Of a stretch of 64,000 bases of DNA, positions 21,846-33,290 are shown one piece after another. The stretch's first letter is position 1. Every line of letters begins with the position of its first letter. The notes under the pieces are model-generated. The model was not told the DNA's origin and made no database searches. It saw nothing but the letters and a program-made list of their open reading frames with translations. The DNA comes from Undaria pinnatifida. Its lineage: Eukaryota > Sar > Phaeophyceae > Laminariales > Alariaceae. The translations under genes were made by a program, and so were the position numbers. The stretch is taken from the NCBI GenBank assembly GCA_012845835.1, contig JABAKD010000025.1, positions 4,109,819 through 4,173,818 of the forward strand. The letters run 5' to 3'.

Positions 21846-22331
21846 CACAACTTCCACCCTTCTTTAGTCGCAGGTTCCACATTTTAGCCGTAACTTCCAG
21901 GACTTTACACGGGTCACGACCCGGCCCACGGGTCGGATCATGAGGTTTACAAATATCACTGGTCGAGCCGGATAACCCTGATGTCAGACCCGATCGGACT
22001 GGCTGGTATTACTATAACCGAGAGGGGATTTTGACCGGTGGAAATGCCTGCAAATATTCGAGTTTTTGGCCCCATTTAGCGGCTTTTCTTTTAGTTTTGG
22101 CCCCATCTAGCGGCTTTTCTTTTGGTCTCTTTTTTTCTCGTCGCATTTTTTTTTTTAATGGCCTGGCTTGTTTTGTTGTGGTCTCGTACCCGTCACGCTA
22201 GCAACTCACTTGCTTTACCTTGATGAATTGGGACTGTTTGGTTTACTCTGTTTCACAGTCTGTGTCCAAAGAATTTGTTTTATCTCTGGGATAAAGAATC
22301 AACAGGGACTCTAAGTGTACTGTTAGAAGAC
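21846..22331. other. Spacer
   Basis: Contains a tandem pair of about 33 bp sharing CCATTTAGCGGCTTTTCTTT (near 22060-22115) and a short CCCGGCCC-type segment near 21910. No gene seen. Confidence 0.45.
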
Positions 22332-22700
22332 TTAGTTTGCGTAAGCTATCGGTTAACTTTTTGCAAGTGGTCAAACGGACTAATACCCCACTAATACCTC
22401 AACAAATAAATGGCGTCGTCGAAAGACAATGGGTTTTTTGGGTCGTGGGTTCAAATCCCACATCCACCATAGTAAACTTTTTCGGATTTTCCCCATTTCG
22501 AACTTGAAAAACACTCTCCCTGGTATCCCCAGGAAATGAAACCGCTTGGATATTGAAAGGTCCGCCTGTATGTCCGGCCGACCTGCTATCCCGCCGTTTC
22601 AGGGGGGAAGAAAGTGTGATTAGTTGTCAGGCTAAGCTAGCGGATTTCGCGAGTGGTCAAACGGACTAACACCCCACTGATACCTTAACAGTATTGATGC
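22332..22700 (+). mobile_element. Family D element with repeated head, copy 3
   Basis: Body 22332-22619 with B box GGGTTCAAATCCCACATCC; second head 22620-22700 including GTGGTCAAACGGACTAACAC. Confidence 0.75.
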
Positions 22701-23034
22701 CGGGTACCTTACCGCTTTTTCGAGAAAATGGCTGACATAATCTTCTATCTTCTATATACTTCAACCCTGACCTAATGAAACGGAACCAACCAACCAATGT
22801 AGGGTGAAACCCCCTTCGTCTCGTACACAGTGTGCGTCAACCATCGTCTAGAAAAAGGGGTAAGCTATACTGGACGTGGTTGGGTAGAAAGAACGAACGG
22901 TTTAACGTGAGGACAACGCACACAACACGTAGTAATCGCCTAGTAACCACGCGTGCTCTTCACAGACACTTTGCGGCACCTGTGCGCACTTCGTCACAGA
23001 GAGAACCTCGACTCGACGTTCGTAATTAAATTAT

Positions 23035-23600
23035 GTCTTCATCCAATCAGATGGATCCAAACGGTGGAACAGAGCTTGGATCTAGCTGGTTGGATGAGAT
23101 TTACTTGAAAGTTGAAAGCTGTACCGAGTGCAGAGTGACAGTCACTAGCGCTGGTTACTAGTCCCACTCGTACCGCAGCCGCCGCAGACCCGGTAAGACG
23201 CGAGGAACGAGCTGGCACTTAAGCGATTATAAACTACAGTAATTCGCGGACGCGGTGGTAGTCGTCTGCGGGTGGCTGCTCCGGCGCAGAGGACGAGAGC
23301 AGGGACAACCCCAACCTGGTGCAAGGTATGTTCGTCTGGGTTTGATTTGTTCCTGCTGTGGACATTTTGGCCTGGGGACGACATACGGCTCGTGTCCTTC
23401 CCGTTGACTTAACCTGCGGCATACTTATTAATCGATTGCTCAGTGTCAGCTATAATAATAGCTGTGGCGCCTTGGGCCATTGCCATCGCTGTCGGTCTTC
23501 AGGTATCTACGGTGGTCACCGAGCAGGCTTTGACTAAAGTGTCTACATATATAGTATATATCTATATGCCTGTGGCACCTGGCGACCAAGGGTACGATAT
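23035..23600 (+). repeat. Family J block with exon-like core, copy 1
   Basis: About 560 bp shared with 24598-25200 and, in part, 46015-46165. An exon-like core (23250-23325) ends with donor-like CAAG|GTATGT. Compared with copy 2 the reading frame is shifted. An intact TTAA at the position where the third copy carries a MITE is seen at 23219-23222. Confidence 0.7.
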
Positions 23601-24434
23601 TGTTGTAGTATCATATCATACCCTTTCGTACCCTCTGTTTCACTCCAGGATTTGATCCACTCGCACGACGAGTGGCTCTGCATCTAACCACGTATAGAAA
23701 ACTTACCCGATTTTGCTTGGCACAGCGTAGCCCTAGCCCGACATTACATTGCGGATTCATATAATATGGCGAAATTAAAAACAGCACCAAAGTACCAGCG
23801 GGATCGCTCGCGCGAGTGACCCGGAGCCACTCACTGCCGAAACATATTGTCGCCAAAAAACAGTAATCCCCCCCCCGCAGCCTTGGCCCTTTATACTGAA
23901 TGTGAGAACAGCAACAACAACAACAACTGCAGCAGCACTACATAATACTACATATTGATACAGCAGTACGAACATACTGCTGTGTAGTAGTACCTCCTCC
24001 GTGCCTGTTCTGTGTTACTTGGGTGGAACTTCGCTGCTATTGATAACGGCTGTTACTACTGCTGGTGGATTTGACTGCTCGCTTGGCTGCGTGGGCTGTT
24101 GGGCCTGCACACGATGGTTGGTCTGAGTACAGAGTACATTGATTTTAGGTTGTCTTCCCATAACATAATGATGTTGCCCCCGTTGTCTGGTGATTGGCCT
24201 CGACTGCTAAATATACACTACTCGTATGATACATATCCATATGATACTCACCGAAGCGCACATGTCAGGAGACGGTCAGTCATGGTAAAACGTCTAGCGG
24301 TCAAGGGTGTCAAGCCGGTCATTCCATACTAAAATCTAGTAGTTTGGCATCAGTCAATGCAAATTTATCTGAAAATTGCCGTCCGTCGAGGGATCAAAGT
24401 GGAGTCTCCTGACATCGTTCTTTGCGTACGAAGA
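23601..24434. other. Spacer
   Basis: Short CAA tract at 23905-23925. No gene seen. Confidence 0.4.
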
Positions 24435-24597
24435 AGGGTTGGTTCTGGGGTTCGAATGTTAACGTTGGTCGGACTTTTGAGTGTATTCCCCCCCTCCCCC
24501 CCAAAAAAAAAATTAATCAACTGCTTGAGCGGCTATGATAGCAATTATCAATAGCGGCATGGATATGCATGATTGGCGCAAGTATTCCTCGACGGTC

Positions 24598-25200
24598 ATA
24601 ATTCAAATGTATCGCCATCCAATCATATGGATCCAAACTGCTGTGGAACAGAAGTTGGAACCACACCCTTGGGTGGGATTTAGCGGGATTTACCTGAAAG
24701 CTCTATCGAATGCAGTCACTTGTCCCGCAGACGCCGCAAACCCTCGGTACGAGGGAACCTCTTAAGAGATTATAAACCAAGTCAAGGGCGCGGTCGTCGT
24801 CTGTGGCTGCGCCAGCGCGGAGGACAAGATCAGGGACGACCCCAACCAAGACCTTTTGCAAGGTATGCTTGTCTCGGTTTGGTATGTTCATGCTGTTGAC
24901 ATGCGGGCCGAAGGACCACATCGCTCAATCAATGTCTTCCCGTTGACTTGGCCCGCGGACCTTTTAATCGATTGCTCAGCTAGAATAATAGCTGTGGTGT
25001 CATCGGCCATTACCTACGCTGTCGATGTTGAGATATCTACCGTGCCGAGCAAGCCGATGTTAAGGTATCTACCGTGCCGAGCAAGCTTAAAGTTTGTGCC
25101 TGCATATGCCTGTGGCACCTACTACCTACCTCCTCCGTGTCTGTTGCTTTGGATTAACTTTGCTATTACAACGGCCCGTGTGGCTACGTGGGCTCTTAGG
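24598..25200 (+). repeat. Family J block with exon-like core, copy 2
   Basis: The core 24787-24862 lies between an AG and GTATGC and reads AVVVCGCASAEDKIRDDPNQ with high GC at third positions, so the family may derive from an exon and its introns. No protein family was recognised. Confidence 0.6.
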
Positions 25201-25309
25201 CCTGCTCATGACGGTCGGAGTACATTAATCCCACCATGATGTATCATAACATGTCGCCCCGGTAGTCTATTAACAGCGGGTGGTGAACCTCGAACGCTAT
25301 GTACATACT

Positions 25310-25575
25310 ACACGCTAAAGTTGGTTCTGGGCGTCGAATCCCAGGTTGGGTCGGACTTTTGAGTTTATTGGCGAAAAACAAGAAGGGATCAACAACTGCT
25401 GAGAGCGCCCATTAATAGCTGCGTGGGTAGGCACAATTCGACGCGAGTGGTCGAGGAAAGAAAGCGCTCGAATCCTCTCGCGAAAAAATGAAGGCACGCA
25501 TCGTAGCGGGGAGGAGGGAGAAGAGAGCCTGCGTACGAGTACGCCTGAATCTGAGTTAGGTCTAGGGACGGAGAA
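25310..25575 (+). mobile_element. tRNA-derived SINE family I, copy (plus)
   Basis: B-box-like GTCGAATCCCAGG near 25330, then a body shared with 30455-30795 and 63040-63356 (minus). A head-only copy is at 24435-24535. Confidence 0.55.
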
Positions 25576-25985
25576 AGAAACAACGAGTGCGAAGATAATA
25601 GCAGATGTGATAAAAAAAGAACGTTGATATCACAGCTGATGAAAAAAAGAATGGTGATATCACAGCAGTTAGGCAGGCCTGTGTGCCTTTTGTTGTTCTT
25701 TTAACTCTTTTACTGAATCTAGTAATACTACTTGAATAGAGTCCGTGGCCACGCAAAGGTGTTGGAGCCCTTGGACGATCCTGTAAGAATCATTCATTGT
25801 GTGCGCTGTCTTCACATGCATCAAGCCGTTCTTTCTGCCCAACGACATCATCCTCATCATCAGTACACCCAGCCAGTGCCCTTGCTGATTGTGAAATCAA
25901 AATTCGGCGAGGGATCACTACGCTTTGGGCACCAAAAACACACCGAGACGACGTCACACAACAAGTGAAAATGAAGTCTATGTTT

Positions 25986-26206
25986 TCTTTTTTTTTTCAC
26001 ACACATCTACTTTCCAGCTTCTGGACAAGCCGTGGTCACAGGTGTCGTCCGTTCTCTCCCCCGATTCTTGCCTTCATTTTTTATCGCGCATAGGGTTCAG
26101 AAATCCCACGGCTCGTCGATTTTTCATCGAGTGTTGCTAACTCACGCTCGCGCCCTTTCCGCAAGTCAATTTGTGCGCAAGAAAAACTCTCCACGAATTT
26201 GTGCCT
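25986..26206 (-). mobile_element. SINE family A, 5'-truncated
   Basis: The body and A tail are present; the tRNA-like head is missing. Confidence 0.8.
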
Positions 26207-26342
26207 GTGACCCTTTCCTGACCATCATTGTGGGAGCTCTACTGACGATCCCGGATGGGCCTTGCTGCGTTACAGACTAATACCAGACCTTGGGTGCCTG
26301 ACCGGCCTGGAGATTGTTGTTGTTGTTGTTGCTCTCATATTA

Positions 26343-26412
26343 AACACAGCTTGCAAAGATGAGTTTCGACAAAATATTCGATCTCACGGCTGGAGTGTAT
26401 TTTAATTTTTAT
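26343..26412 (+). mobile_element. Family B 3' fragment inside a (CAA)n-tailed element
   Basis: About 70 bp of family B separates (GTT)n at 26316-26332 from the rest of a minus-strand CAA-tailed copy (26413-26480), so the fragment probably inserted there. Confidence 0.6.
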
Positions 26413-26721
26413 CATTATTAACTCGCATAGTAATCAAGTCCGTGGTCACAGGACAGGTTTCAGTCACTCTGGAGTGAAAGAATACCTTATGGAATATAAA
26501 ATATGTACTCGTATGGCCGGCATCTTGAGTAAAGTTGAAGTTCCACATGAGACCTTCCAATTTTTTTTTTCAAATGATCTCCATCTTCTGCGAGACGGAG
26601 AGATATCATGTGATGTGATATCAACATGATATCACTTCTGGTGCCGGAGTGGCTGTTGGGCCTGACTGAATGAACAATGGTGTTTGCCGGGTCCATTTCC
26701 ACAGGTGCATTTGCTTGGGCC

Positions 26722-26895
26722 ATGTTGTTGTTGTTGTTGTTGTTGTTGTTGTCGTCGTCGTCGTCGTCGTTGTTCTCACATGAACTCTTGTAAAAAAAAT
26801 CTAGAGTACGTACAAGCAGTCACACAAAGACAAGTGCTGGCTGGAGCCCCAGGAAGATCCAAAAAACCGCAATGAAATCAATACTACTCGGAACA
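26722..26895 (-). mobile_element. C2 (CAA)n-tailed element, truncated
   Basis: The reverse complement ends CTAGATTTTTTTTACAAGAG then (CAA)n; on plus the tail is the GTT/GTC tract at 26723-26775. Confidence 0.7.
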
Positions 26896-26899
26896 TTTA

Positions 26900-27350
26900 C
26901 TTTAGCGCAATTGTTGTTGTTGTTGTTCTCACATTAACTCGCATAATCAAGTCCGTGGTCACAGGACAGGCTCCGGTCACTCTGGATTGCGAGTACCCCA
27001 AGGAAAAACACAAACAAACCAAGGTGGTCCATGCATATATCACAGCTGACGCAATTCTTGCTTCCACCAGAAACATATAAAAGTGAAATCGGGAGTCAGT
27101 CGACGATGTGCCAGGTCCATACTGGTGCGTACGTCTCATTACTCACGCCTGGAGACATCGACTATACCGCTTGCCACCGAAGACTACCACGTGTATATCA
27201 CACGTAGTATCTATCACTACGCATACGCACGACAGACGCAAGTCAATTGGAGAAAAGAAAAAAGAAGAAAAGAAACAAAGAAAAGAAAAGAAGATAAAGG
27301 ACAGGAAAGGAAAGAGAAGAAAGCGAAACAAAAACAAAAAAACGAACAAG
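26900..27350 (-). mobile_element. (CAA)n-tailed element, 5'-truncated
   Basis: Colinear with 57605-58020 over about 370 bp plus the A/G-rich (minus: T/C-rich) interior. Tail is (GTT)n near 26909-26925. Confidence 0.8.
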
Positions 27351-27847
27351 AATGTACGCCCACGCCACGGTATGCATATCCCACCTTATCATTCTGCTGC
27401 TGCTGTAAAACACACGAGACGGAGAAGGCGCAAAAGTGAGGTGTAATCAATGTGAAAACTAGCATGGCCGCAGGTACGGGTATCCACTCAACTGCTCCCA
27501 GCATAGAGTCCTCGCCCCCGTTCCCACAACTACTCAAAAATTAGTGGCCACTGACTACTCACGTATGGTGGTTGTACGTAGCTGACTTACGTACGGTGGT
27601 TGTACGTAGCTGTGTGGAGTGCGCCCTGCGCGGTACGAAACGCATGGTAGTCTTGAAGAGAGGAACACCCCTGCTGTCAGAGCGGGAACACGCCTGCTGT
27701 CAGAGAGGAACACGCCTGCTGTCTGGAGTGCTGTGCAGGGTGACGACCCGCGGGCATGCAAAAAAAAAGAGCCATGGGACCTGAAACTACCATACATACA
27801 AATATCAAAGATTGCCACATCGCCTCGGACTGTCGTACTGCTGTATG
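27351..27847. other. Spacer with small repeats
   Basis: A direct repeat ACGTACGGTGGTTGTACGTA (near 27560 and 27590) and three tandem copies of CACGCCTGCTGTCAGAG (27665-27725). A C2 fragment is at 27480-27540. Confidence 0.5.
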
Positions 27848-28190
27848 GGGATTACCGTGCGGTTCGTACGGTGCAGGCAGCCCAACCGCTGTAGTTTGTA
27901 GCCGCGAGTTGGTTAGTTGTGGGGACGGGGGAACTCTATGCTGTAGTTGAGTGGATACCCGCGGCCATGTGAGTTCAGTTTGCACATTTGACCTTTTCAC
28001 TTGTGCCCCTTCTTCCGTATCATGCGTTTTTAGGCGGGAAAGCGTAGTATTTCCCTGACGAATTTTGATTTCACTTGGTTTTTCGGATCTTCCTAGGGCT
28101 CCAGCACCTTTGTGTGACCACGGACTCTAGATTTTTTTACAAGAAGAGTTAATGTGAGAAAACAACAACAACAAAAACAACAACAATGGG
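27848..28190 (+). mobile_element. C2 (CAA)n-tailed element, full copy
   Basis: Matches 20200-20614 end to end with a shorter CAA tail. Confidence 0.8.
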
Positions 28191-28384
28191 GACAAGGTGC
28201 AGTATCATATCATACAGATATGCTGTCAAACCACCACGTCCCTGAAAATTGTTGGGGGTCGTTCCCCATGAAGGGTATACAATTCTACCAACACGAAAAA
28301 AGCAGTAATCTACTTCTGTAGGTAGGATCTACGTACGTATGTATTGTGTTCATATATATATTGAAAAAAAGCATTGGCCGGAGA

Positions 28385-28570
28385 ATTAAGAAGAAAAAAA
28401 AAAGTATACATAAACGCCAGCTGTGAGATCGAAGATTTTGTCGAAAATCATCTTTGCAAGCCGCGTGCGATACGCCGATCGCGCGTATTACTGGGTGTGT
28501 GTCATAGAGGTCGGCGACTCCCCCTTGAAACTATGTTTAGCTTGTACCAGGGTCAAATGGTGATCATACA
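28385..28570 (-). mobile_element. Family B retroposon
   Basis: On minus it ends TCTCACAGCTGGCGTTTATG then an AT-rich tail. Confidence 0.7.
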
Positions 28571-28698
28571 TATATAGTAGCATATCATACATAGACGGTG
28601 CAGGCAGCACTCCAGACAGCAACCGCTGCAGTCAGTAGCCGCGAGTTGTTTATTAATAGTTGTGGGAGCGGGGGGACTCTATTCTGTTGTATACTGCT

Positions 28699-28959
28699 GG
28701 TCGCCCCGGTGGCGTATCAGGTTGTCCTAAAGCCTGGTATATGTCAGTTTCGTGAGTTCGAGTCCCCCCGAATCCACATATGCTGGTATAAATTCGTGGG
28801 GACTTTTTAGCAACACTCGACGAAAAAATTGACGAGCAGTGAGATTGCTGAACTCTATGCGCGATAAAAATTGAAGACAAGAACCGGGGGGGGGGGGAAA
28901 GGGACAACACCTGTGACCAGGGCTTGTCCAGAACCTGGAAAATATATGTGTGTGAAAAT
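28699..28959 (+). mobile_element. SINE family A, diverged copy
   Basis: The A box TGGCGTATCAGG and B box GAGTTCGAGTCC are intact. The body has lost the segment around GCGGAAAGCGCGAGAG. Confidence 0.75.
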
Positions 28960-28974
28960 AGTTGATGAGTGGAT

Positions 28975-29067
28975 ACCCACGGCCTTGTTACTTCTTTTTT
29001 CGGATCTTCCTAGGGCTCCAGCACCTTTGTGTGGCCACGGACTCTAGATGTTTGACAAGAGTGTGAG

Positions 29068-29098
<31 letters not shown>

Positions 29099-29310
29099 CT
29101 TCTGTTTGCACGTTGATTCAATTCAACTTGTGCGCCTCCTTTGTCTCGTGTTTTAGGTGGAAAAAGTAGTTTTTCCCAGCCGAATTTCAATTTCATGATG
29201 CATGGGTTTTCGGATCTTCCTGTTATCGTTTAATAGGGCTCCACCACCTTTACTTTGTGTGACCACGGACTCTAGATTTTTTACAAGAGTTAGACGACAA
29301 CAACTGATAA
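28975..29310 (+). mobile_element. Two C2 elements head to tail
   Basis: The (CAA)n of the first truncated copy (29068-29098) runs directly into the body of a second copy ending near 29310. Confidence 0.65.
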
Positions 29311-29429
29311 CCAAAGTATCTGGAACGACAGGCGTATTAGAACTTCCACTTTGTGCATTTTTTTTCTGTACCGGGCAGGTATGTTCTCGAATATATGATC
29401 GGTCGACACACTCACGCATCCATAACATG

Positions 29430-29717
29430 CCGGTCGACCCGGTGGCGTATCAGGTAAACCCCAAGCCTGGTATAGGCCAGTTTCGTGAGTTCGAGCCCCG
29501 CCGAGTGCATACTCGCACATATTCGTTGGGACTTTTTCATGTGCACAAATTGACTTGCGGAAAGCGCGAGAGCGTGAGTTAGCAACACTCGATGAAAAAT
29601 CGACGAGCAGTGGGAGTGCTGCACCCTGTGCGCGATAAAATTGAAGGCAAGGACCGGGGGGGAAAAGGGACGGCACCTGTGACCACGGTTTGTCCAGAAG
29701 CTGGAAAGTAGAAGTGT
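29430..29717 (+). mobile_element. SINE family A, full length
   Basis: A box GTGGCGTATCAGG at 29441; B box GAGTTCGAGCCCC near 29487; body to GTCCAGAAGCTGGAAAGTAG. Confidence 0.85.
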
Positions 29718-29724
29718 TGCTTCA

Positions 29725-29877
29725 GCTGTGATATACAGTACGTGTACCACTTTTGGTTTGCTTTGTTTTTCCCCATGGGTATTTTCTCCCATCCAAAGTG
29801 ACTGGAGCCTGTCCTGTGTCCATGGGCTTGATTTTGTGGGTTAATGTGAGAACAGCAGCAACAACAACAACAACAGC

Positions 29878-29917
<40 letters not shown>

Positions 29918-29925
29918 GCAGAAGA
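29725..29925 (+). mobile_element. (CAA)n-tailed element, 5'-truncated
   Basis: GTACCACTTTTGGTTTGCTT to AATGTGAGAACAGCAGCAAC, then a long CAA tail to about 29917. Confidence 0.8.
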
Positions 29926-29947
29926 AGCTTGCGCCTCTGGAGTAGTA

Positions 29948-30262
29948 GCGGTGACCGCCTGGAGGGACAGCTCGCGCTGTCGTTTCGACGGGCTCTTAAC
30001 TGTAAAGGACACGCGGCAGTTATTACCTGGTACAATGTTAGCGCTGGACTGCTGGACTGCGAATACGTTTGAGTTAACCCCTTTAGAGCCCCCGAACCCC
30101 TCCCTAGACTAAATCCAAGGTATTTTGTCCCCAAAAACGGGTTTCCAGTTGTAAAGGGGTTAAATCGGCATACGTACGACATGTATGAATGTATATACTA
30201 CCTGAAAGTATGCTTAGCTTTATTTTTCGTGATGTTTCCCCATCCGCTGGAGGATGAAAGAC
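29948..30262 (+). mobile_element. Family E retroposon split by a TTAA MITE
   Basis: The head (GACAGCTCGCGCTGTCG) and tail (TTCCCCATCCGCTGGAGGAT) of family E are separated by the MITE at 30074-30163. Removing the MITE and one TTAA restores GAGTTAAATCG, exactly the sequence in the uninterrupted family E copy at 54983. Confidence 0.85.
30074..30163 (+). mobile_element. TTAA MITE, best-preserved copy
   Basis: 90 bp from TTAA to TTAA with ends CCCCTTTA and TAAAGGGG. Inserted in a family E element whose empty site is known. Confidence 0.9.
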
Positions 30263-30454
30263 AAGAACAAAAACAAGAGAGCGGTTTGGGTGTGTAGTTT
30301 CACATTAAACCGAAATAATAGGTCCTGTACCACCATGCACGTTCCACCCATGTACGTAATGGTATGGATGATAAGAGGTCTATGTATTATTGTCTTCACA
30401 TGAAACCGTTTTTCCACATGAAACCGTTCTTTTTACCCAACGGTCTTTTTTCTT

Positions 30455-30795
30455 CTTGCGTCCCATTTATTATCCTCGTACTACTCTCGCCCTCCCTCCC
30501 ATTAAGTAGTAACTCAGATCCGGGCCCACATAGCGGGCCCTCCTCCCCCCTCCCCACTACGGTACGTGCCTTCATTTTTCATTTTTATCGCGAGAACAAC
30601 TCGGCATTTTCTTGCCTCGTCGACTCGTCGAGTCGAATTGTACCTACCCAGGCTGCGTTCTCAGTAGTTGGTTGATCTTTTCTTTTTTTGTATTTTGCAA
30701 ATATAGGCAAAATCTTACCACGGTGGGAATCGAACTCAAGGACCAACGCTGCCAGTAGTATTCGAGGGTAACCACCAGACCACTGGGGCGACCGG
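30455..30795 (-). mobile_element. tRNA-derived SINE family I, full copy
   Basis: On minus it begins near 30795 with GGTCGCCCCAGTGGTCTGGT (A box), has B box GAGTTCGATTCCCACC near 30735, then a T-rich linker and a body ending toward 30455. Confidence 0.75.
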
Positions 30796-30805
30796 TGCTA
30801 CTGTA

Positions 30806-31000
30806 TTTTGTATTTTATTTTTTTTCTGCGTTCGTCCCATTCATTATCTTTGCACCGCTCTCGCGCTCCCTCCCAGTAGTAGCTCAGATCCGGGGTCACA
30901 TAGCGGGCCTCCCCACTACGGTACGTCCTCCATTTTTATCGCGAGAAAAAATTTCGCATTTTCTTCCCCTCGTCGACTCGCGTCAAATTGTGCCTATCGG
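30806..31000 (-). mobile_element. SINE family I, truncated
   Basis: Body only, immediately next to the full copy. Confidence 0.65.
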
Positions 31001-31011
31001 TGACGTATATA

Positions 31012-31330
31012 CCGGTCGCCTCGGTGGCGTACGTATCAGGTTATCTCCTGAGCCTGGTATAGGTCAGTTTCGTGAGTTCGAATCCCACCGAGTGCATACT
31101 CGTACAAATTCGTTGGGACGTTTTCTTGCGCACAAATTGACTTGCGGAAAGCGCGAGAGCGTGAGTTAGCAACATTCGATGAAAAATGGACGAGCAGTGG
31201 GATTGCTGAACCCTATGCGCGATAAAAATTGAAGGCAAGAACCGGGGGGGAGAAGAGACGACACCTAGGTCCTGTGACCACGGCTTGTCCAGAAGCTGGA
31301 AAGTAGATGTGAGTGAAAAACAAATAATAA
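31012..31330 (+). mobile_element. SINE family A, full length
   Basis: Complete head, body and A-rich tail (GAAAAACAAATAATAAAATA). Confidence 0.85.
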
Positions 31331-31339
31331 AATAAAATA

Positions 31340-31381
31340 ATGATTATGCGAGTTAGTTAGTAATGTGAGAACAACAACGAT

Positions 31382-31469
<88 letters not shown>
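31340..31469 (+). mobile_element. Extreme 3' end of a (CAA)n-tailed element
   Basis: Only about 35 bp of body (TGATTATGCGAGTTAGTTAG) precedes a CAA tract of about 100 bp (31370-31469), the longest in the window. Severe 5' truncation is typical of target-primed reverse transcription. Confidence 0.75.
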
Positions 31470-32070
31470 TTGATGCGTATCAGGTACTCGCAAGTCCACA
31501 GATATGGTTTCATCACGGGTCGAACATCCGCCGGAAGGGTTTTATTTTGTCTGTTGTTATATATGGGGGCTTTGTGCGGTCCTCACATTACACTGGTGTT
31601 TCCACCCATCTACAGCATTACATTCAGCACAAGCAGTGTCCCTGCCTTCTATTAATTTTTTTCCCCTTTGTTCCCTCCTTGCGTGTCCAGGTTTTTGGCT
31701 CGTGTTCGGATTATCTTATTTTGGTTTTACTTTACTTTATTTTATTTCATTTTATTATGTTTCTTTTCCGAGCTTTGGCTCTCCTTTGCGGTTGGGTTGT
31801 TTCTTCGATTTCCCCTTCATTTTGTTTGTTTCATTTTTTGTTTTATTTTTATCTTTGTTTTTATTTGTTTTCTTATTTTGTTTTTAGTTTTTTGTTTTTG
31901 TTTTTGTTTTTGTTTATTTCGTATTTCTCTCTTCCAATGTATTTCTGTTGCTGACGTATGTATGTTGTGCCTGTCGTACCCAGTACTAGGGCATGACATT
32001 GCGTTGTCGAATGCATTACGATGCATTATCTCTGTGTCGTGGCTTGTGACCACAGAGCTGATCTTTCTAG
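31470..32070. other. T-rich low-complexity spacer
   Basis: 31640-31930 is TTTTATTT/TTTGTTTT-like. Its open frames are Phe/Leu-rich artefacts. Confidence 0.6.
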
Positions 32071-32599
32071 GGTGAAGAATCAGTACGGACACTGGGTGTG
32101 CTGGATGTCGACGAGTAGAAGAACGGTTTAATGTGAAGAACACACACACATTAATAGAGAGCAAAAATGTCAGGAGACGACGCTTTGACCTCTTGACCGA
32201 CGGCAATTTTCCATTGATTTACCTCGACGGACGCCAAACCACTACGTTTTAAAGTTCAATGAAAATTTTGACTTCCTTGACCGATGGACGTTTTTCTCTT
32301 GACTGACCGTCTCCGAACATGTTTACTAGAGGGACGAGCTCTGTGGTCACAACTACGAGACAGAGATACGCATTTACGCATTTTCAATACAGTAGGCAAG
32401 GTCATTTGGCCATGAAATGAACCGCGGTGAACACGCGGAGGCAAAAAGATGCAAGACAGCACACCAGATTTTTTACGACAAAAAGGAAGAAAAAAGGGGA
32501 AAAGGAAAACGATGACGACAAAGAAAGAAGAAAAAGAAGAAAAAATCTAAGGGTTTTAATGGGTTTTAATTGTGTATCGACTGAAAAAAAACCCAAGGG

Positions 32600-33290
32600 T
32601 TTTAATGGGTGTTCACTGTTTACTGACGGTACTAACGGTTATGGCGGAACGGGACGGTCAAACCGTCATCAAAACGGAATCATGATCCCGTTCAGTCGAC
32701 AATTTCACCTACCACCGCCGTTAACTCGTACCGTCCCGTCCCATCGACAATATCTCTCCCGTCGCACAGTCGACAATTTCACCTACCACCGCCGTTAACT
32801 CGTACCGTCCCGTCCCATCGACAATATCTCTCCCGTCGCACTTTATCGTCCCGTCACGTCGAGAAAATATCGCGTCACCGTCCCTTCCCTTTAACTGTTT
32901 GTTGACGGTGCTAACGATAATGACGGAACCGGACGGTCAAACCGTCGTCACAATAATGGAACCATGATGCCGTCCAGTCGACAATTTCACCTACCACCGC
33001 CGTTAACTCGTACCGTCCCGTCCCGTCGACAAAATCTCTCCTGCCGCACTCTACCGTCCTGTCACGTCGAGGAAATCTCGCGTCACCGCCCCTTCCCGTC
33101 GACAAAACTTACCCCTACCTTCCCGTTCCGTTCACAAAACCTGCCCCTACCGTCCCGTCCCGTCGGCAAAAGTAACCCCCACCGTCCCGTCCCACGGTCA
33201 ATCCCTACCGTCAAATGCCACCGTCAAAAACCGTCCCTACCGCCCCCCGCCGTCATTCATTGCCGTCACTCTTTCCCGTCAAAATGACGT
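32600..33290. repeat. CCGTCCCGTC-rich minisatellite block
   Basis: A 74-bp unit with CAGTCGACAATTTCACCTAC is tandem at 32693-32840 and recurs near 32974. The larger segment 32625-32770 recurs at 32905-33055. The right part decays into CCGTCCCGTCGACAAAA units. Confidence 0.8.

Noticed and set aside
22080-22120. Telomere or CRISPR-like direct repeats
   Set aside because: Only two diverged units with no uniform spacer; the host is eukaryotic.
30711-30795. Possible tRNA gene (minus), and a similar one at 63283-63355
   Set aside because: A and B boxes are present but the anticodon arm does not fold canonically and the sequence continues into a dispersed body, so these are SINE heads.
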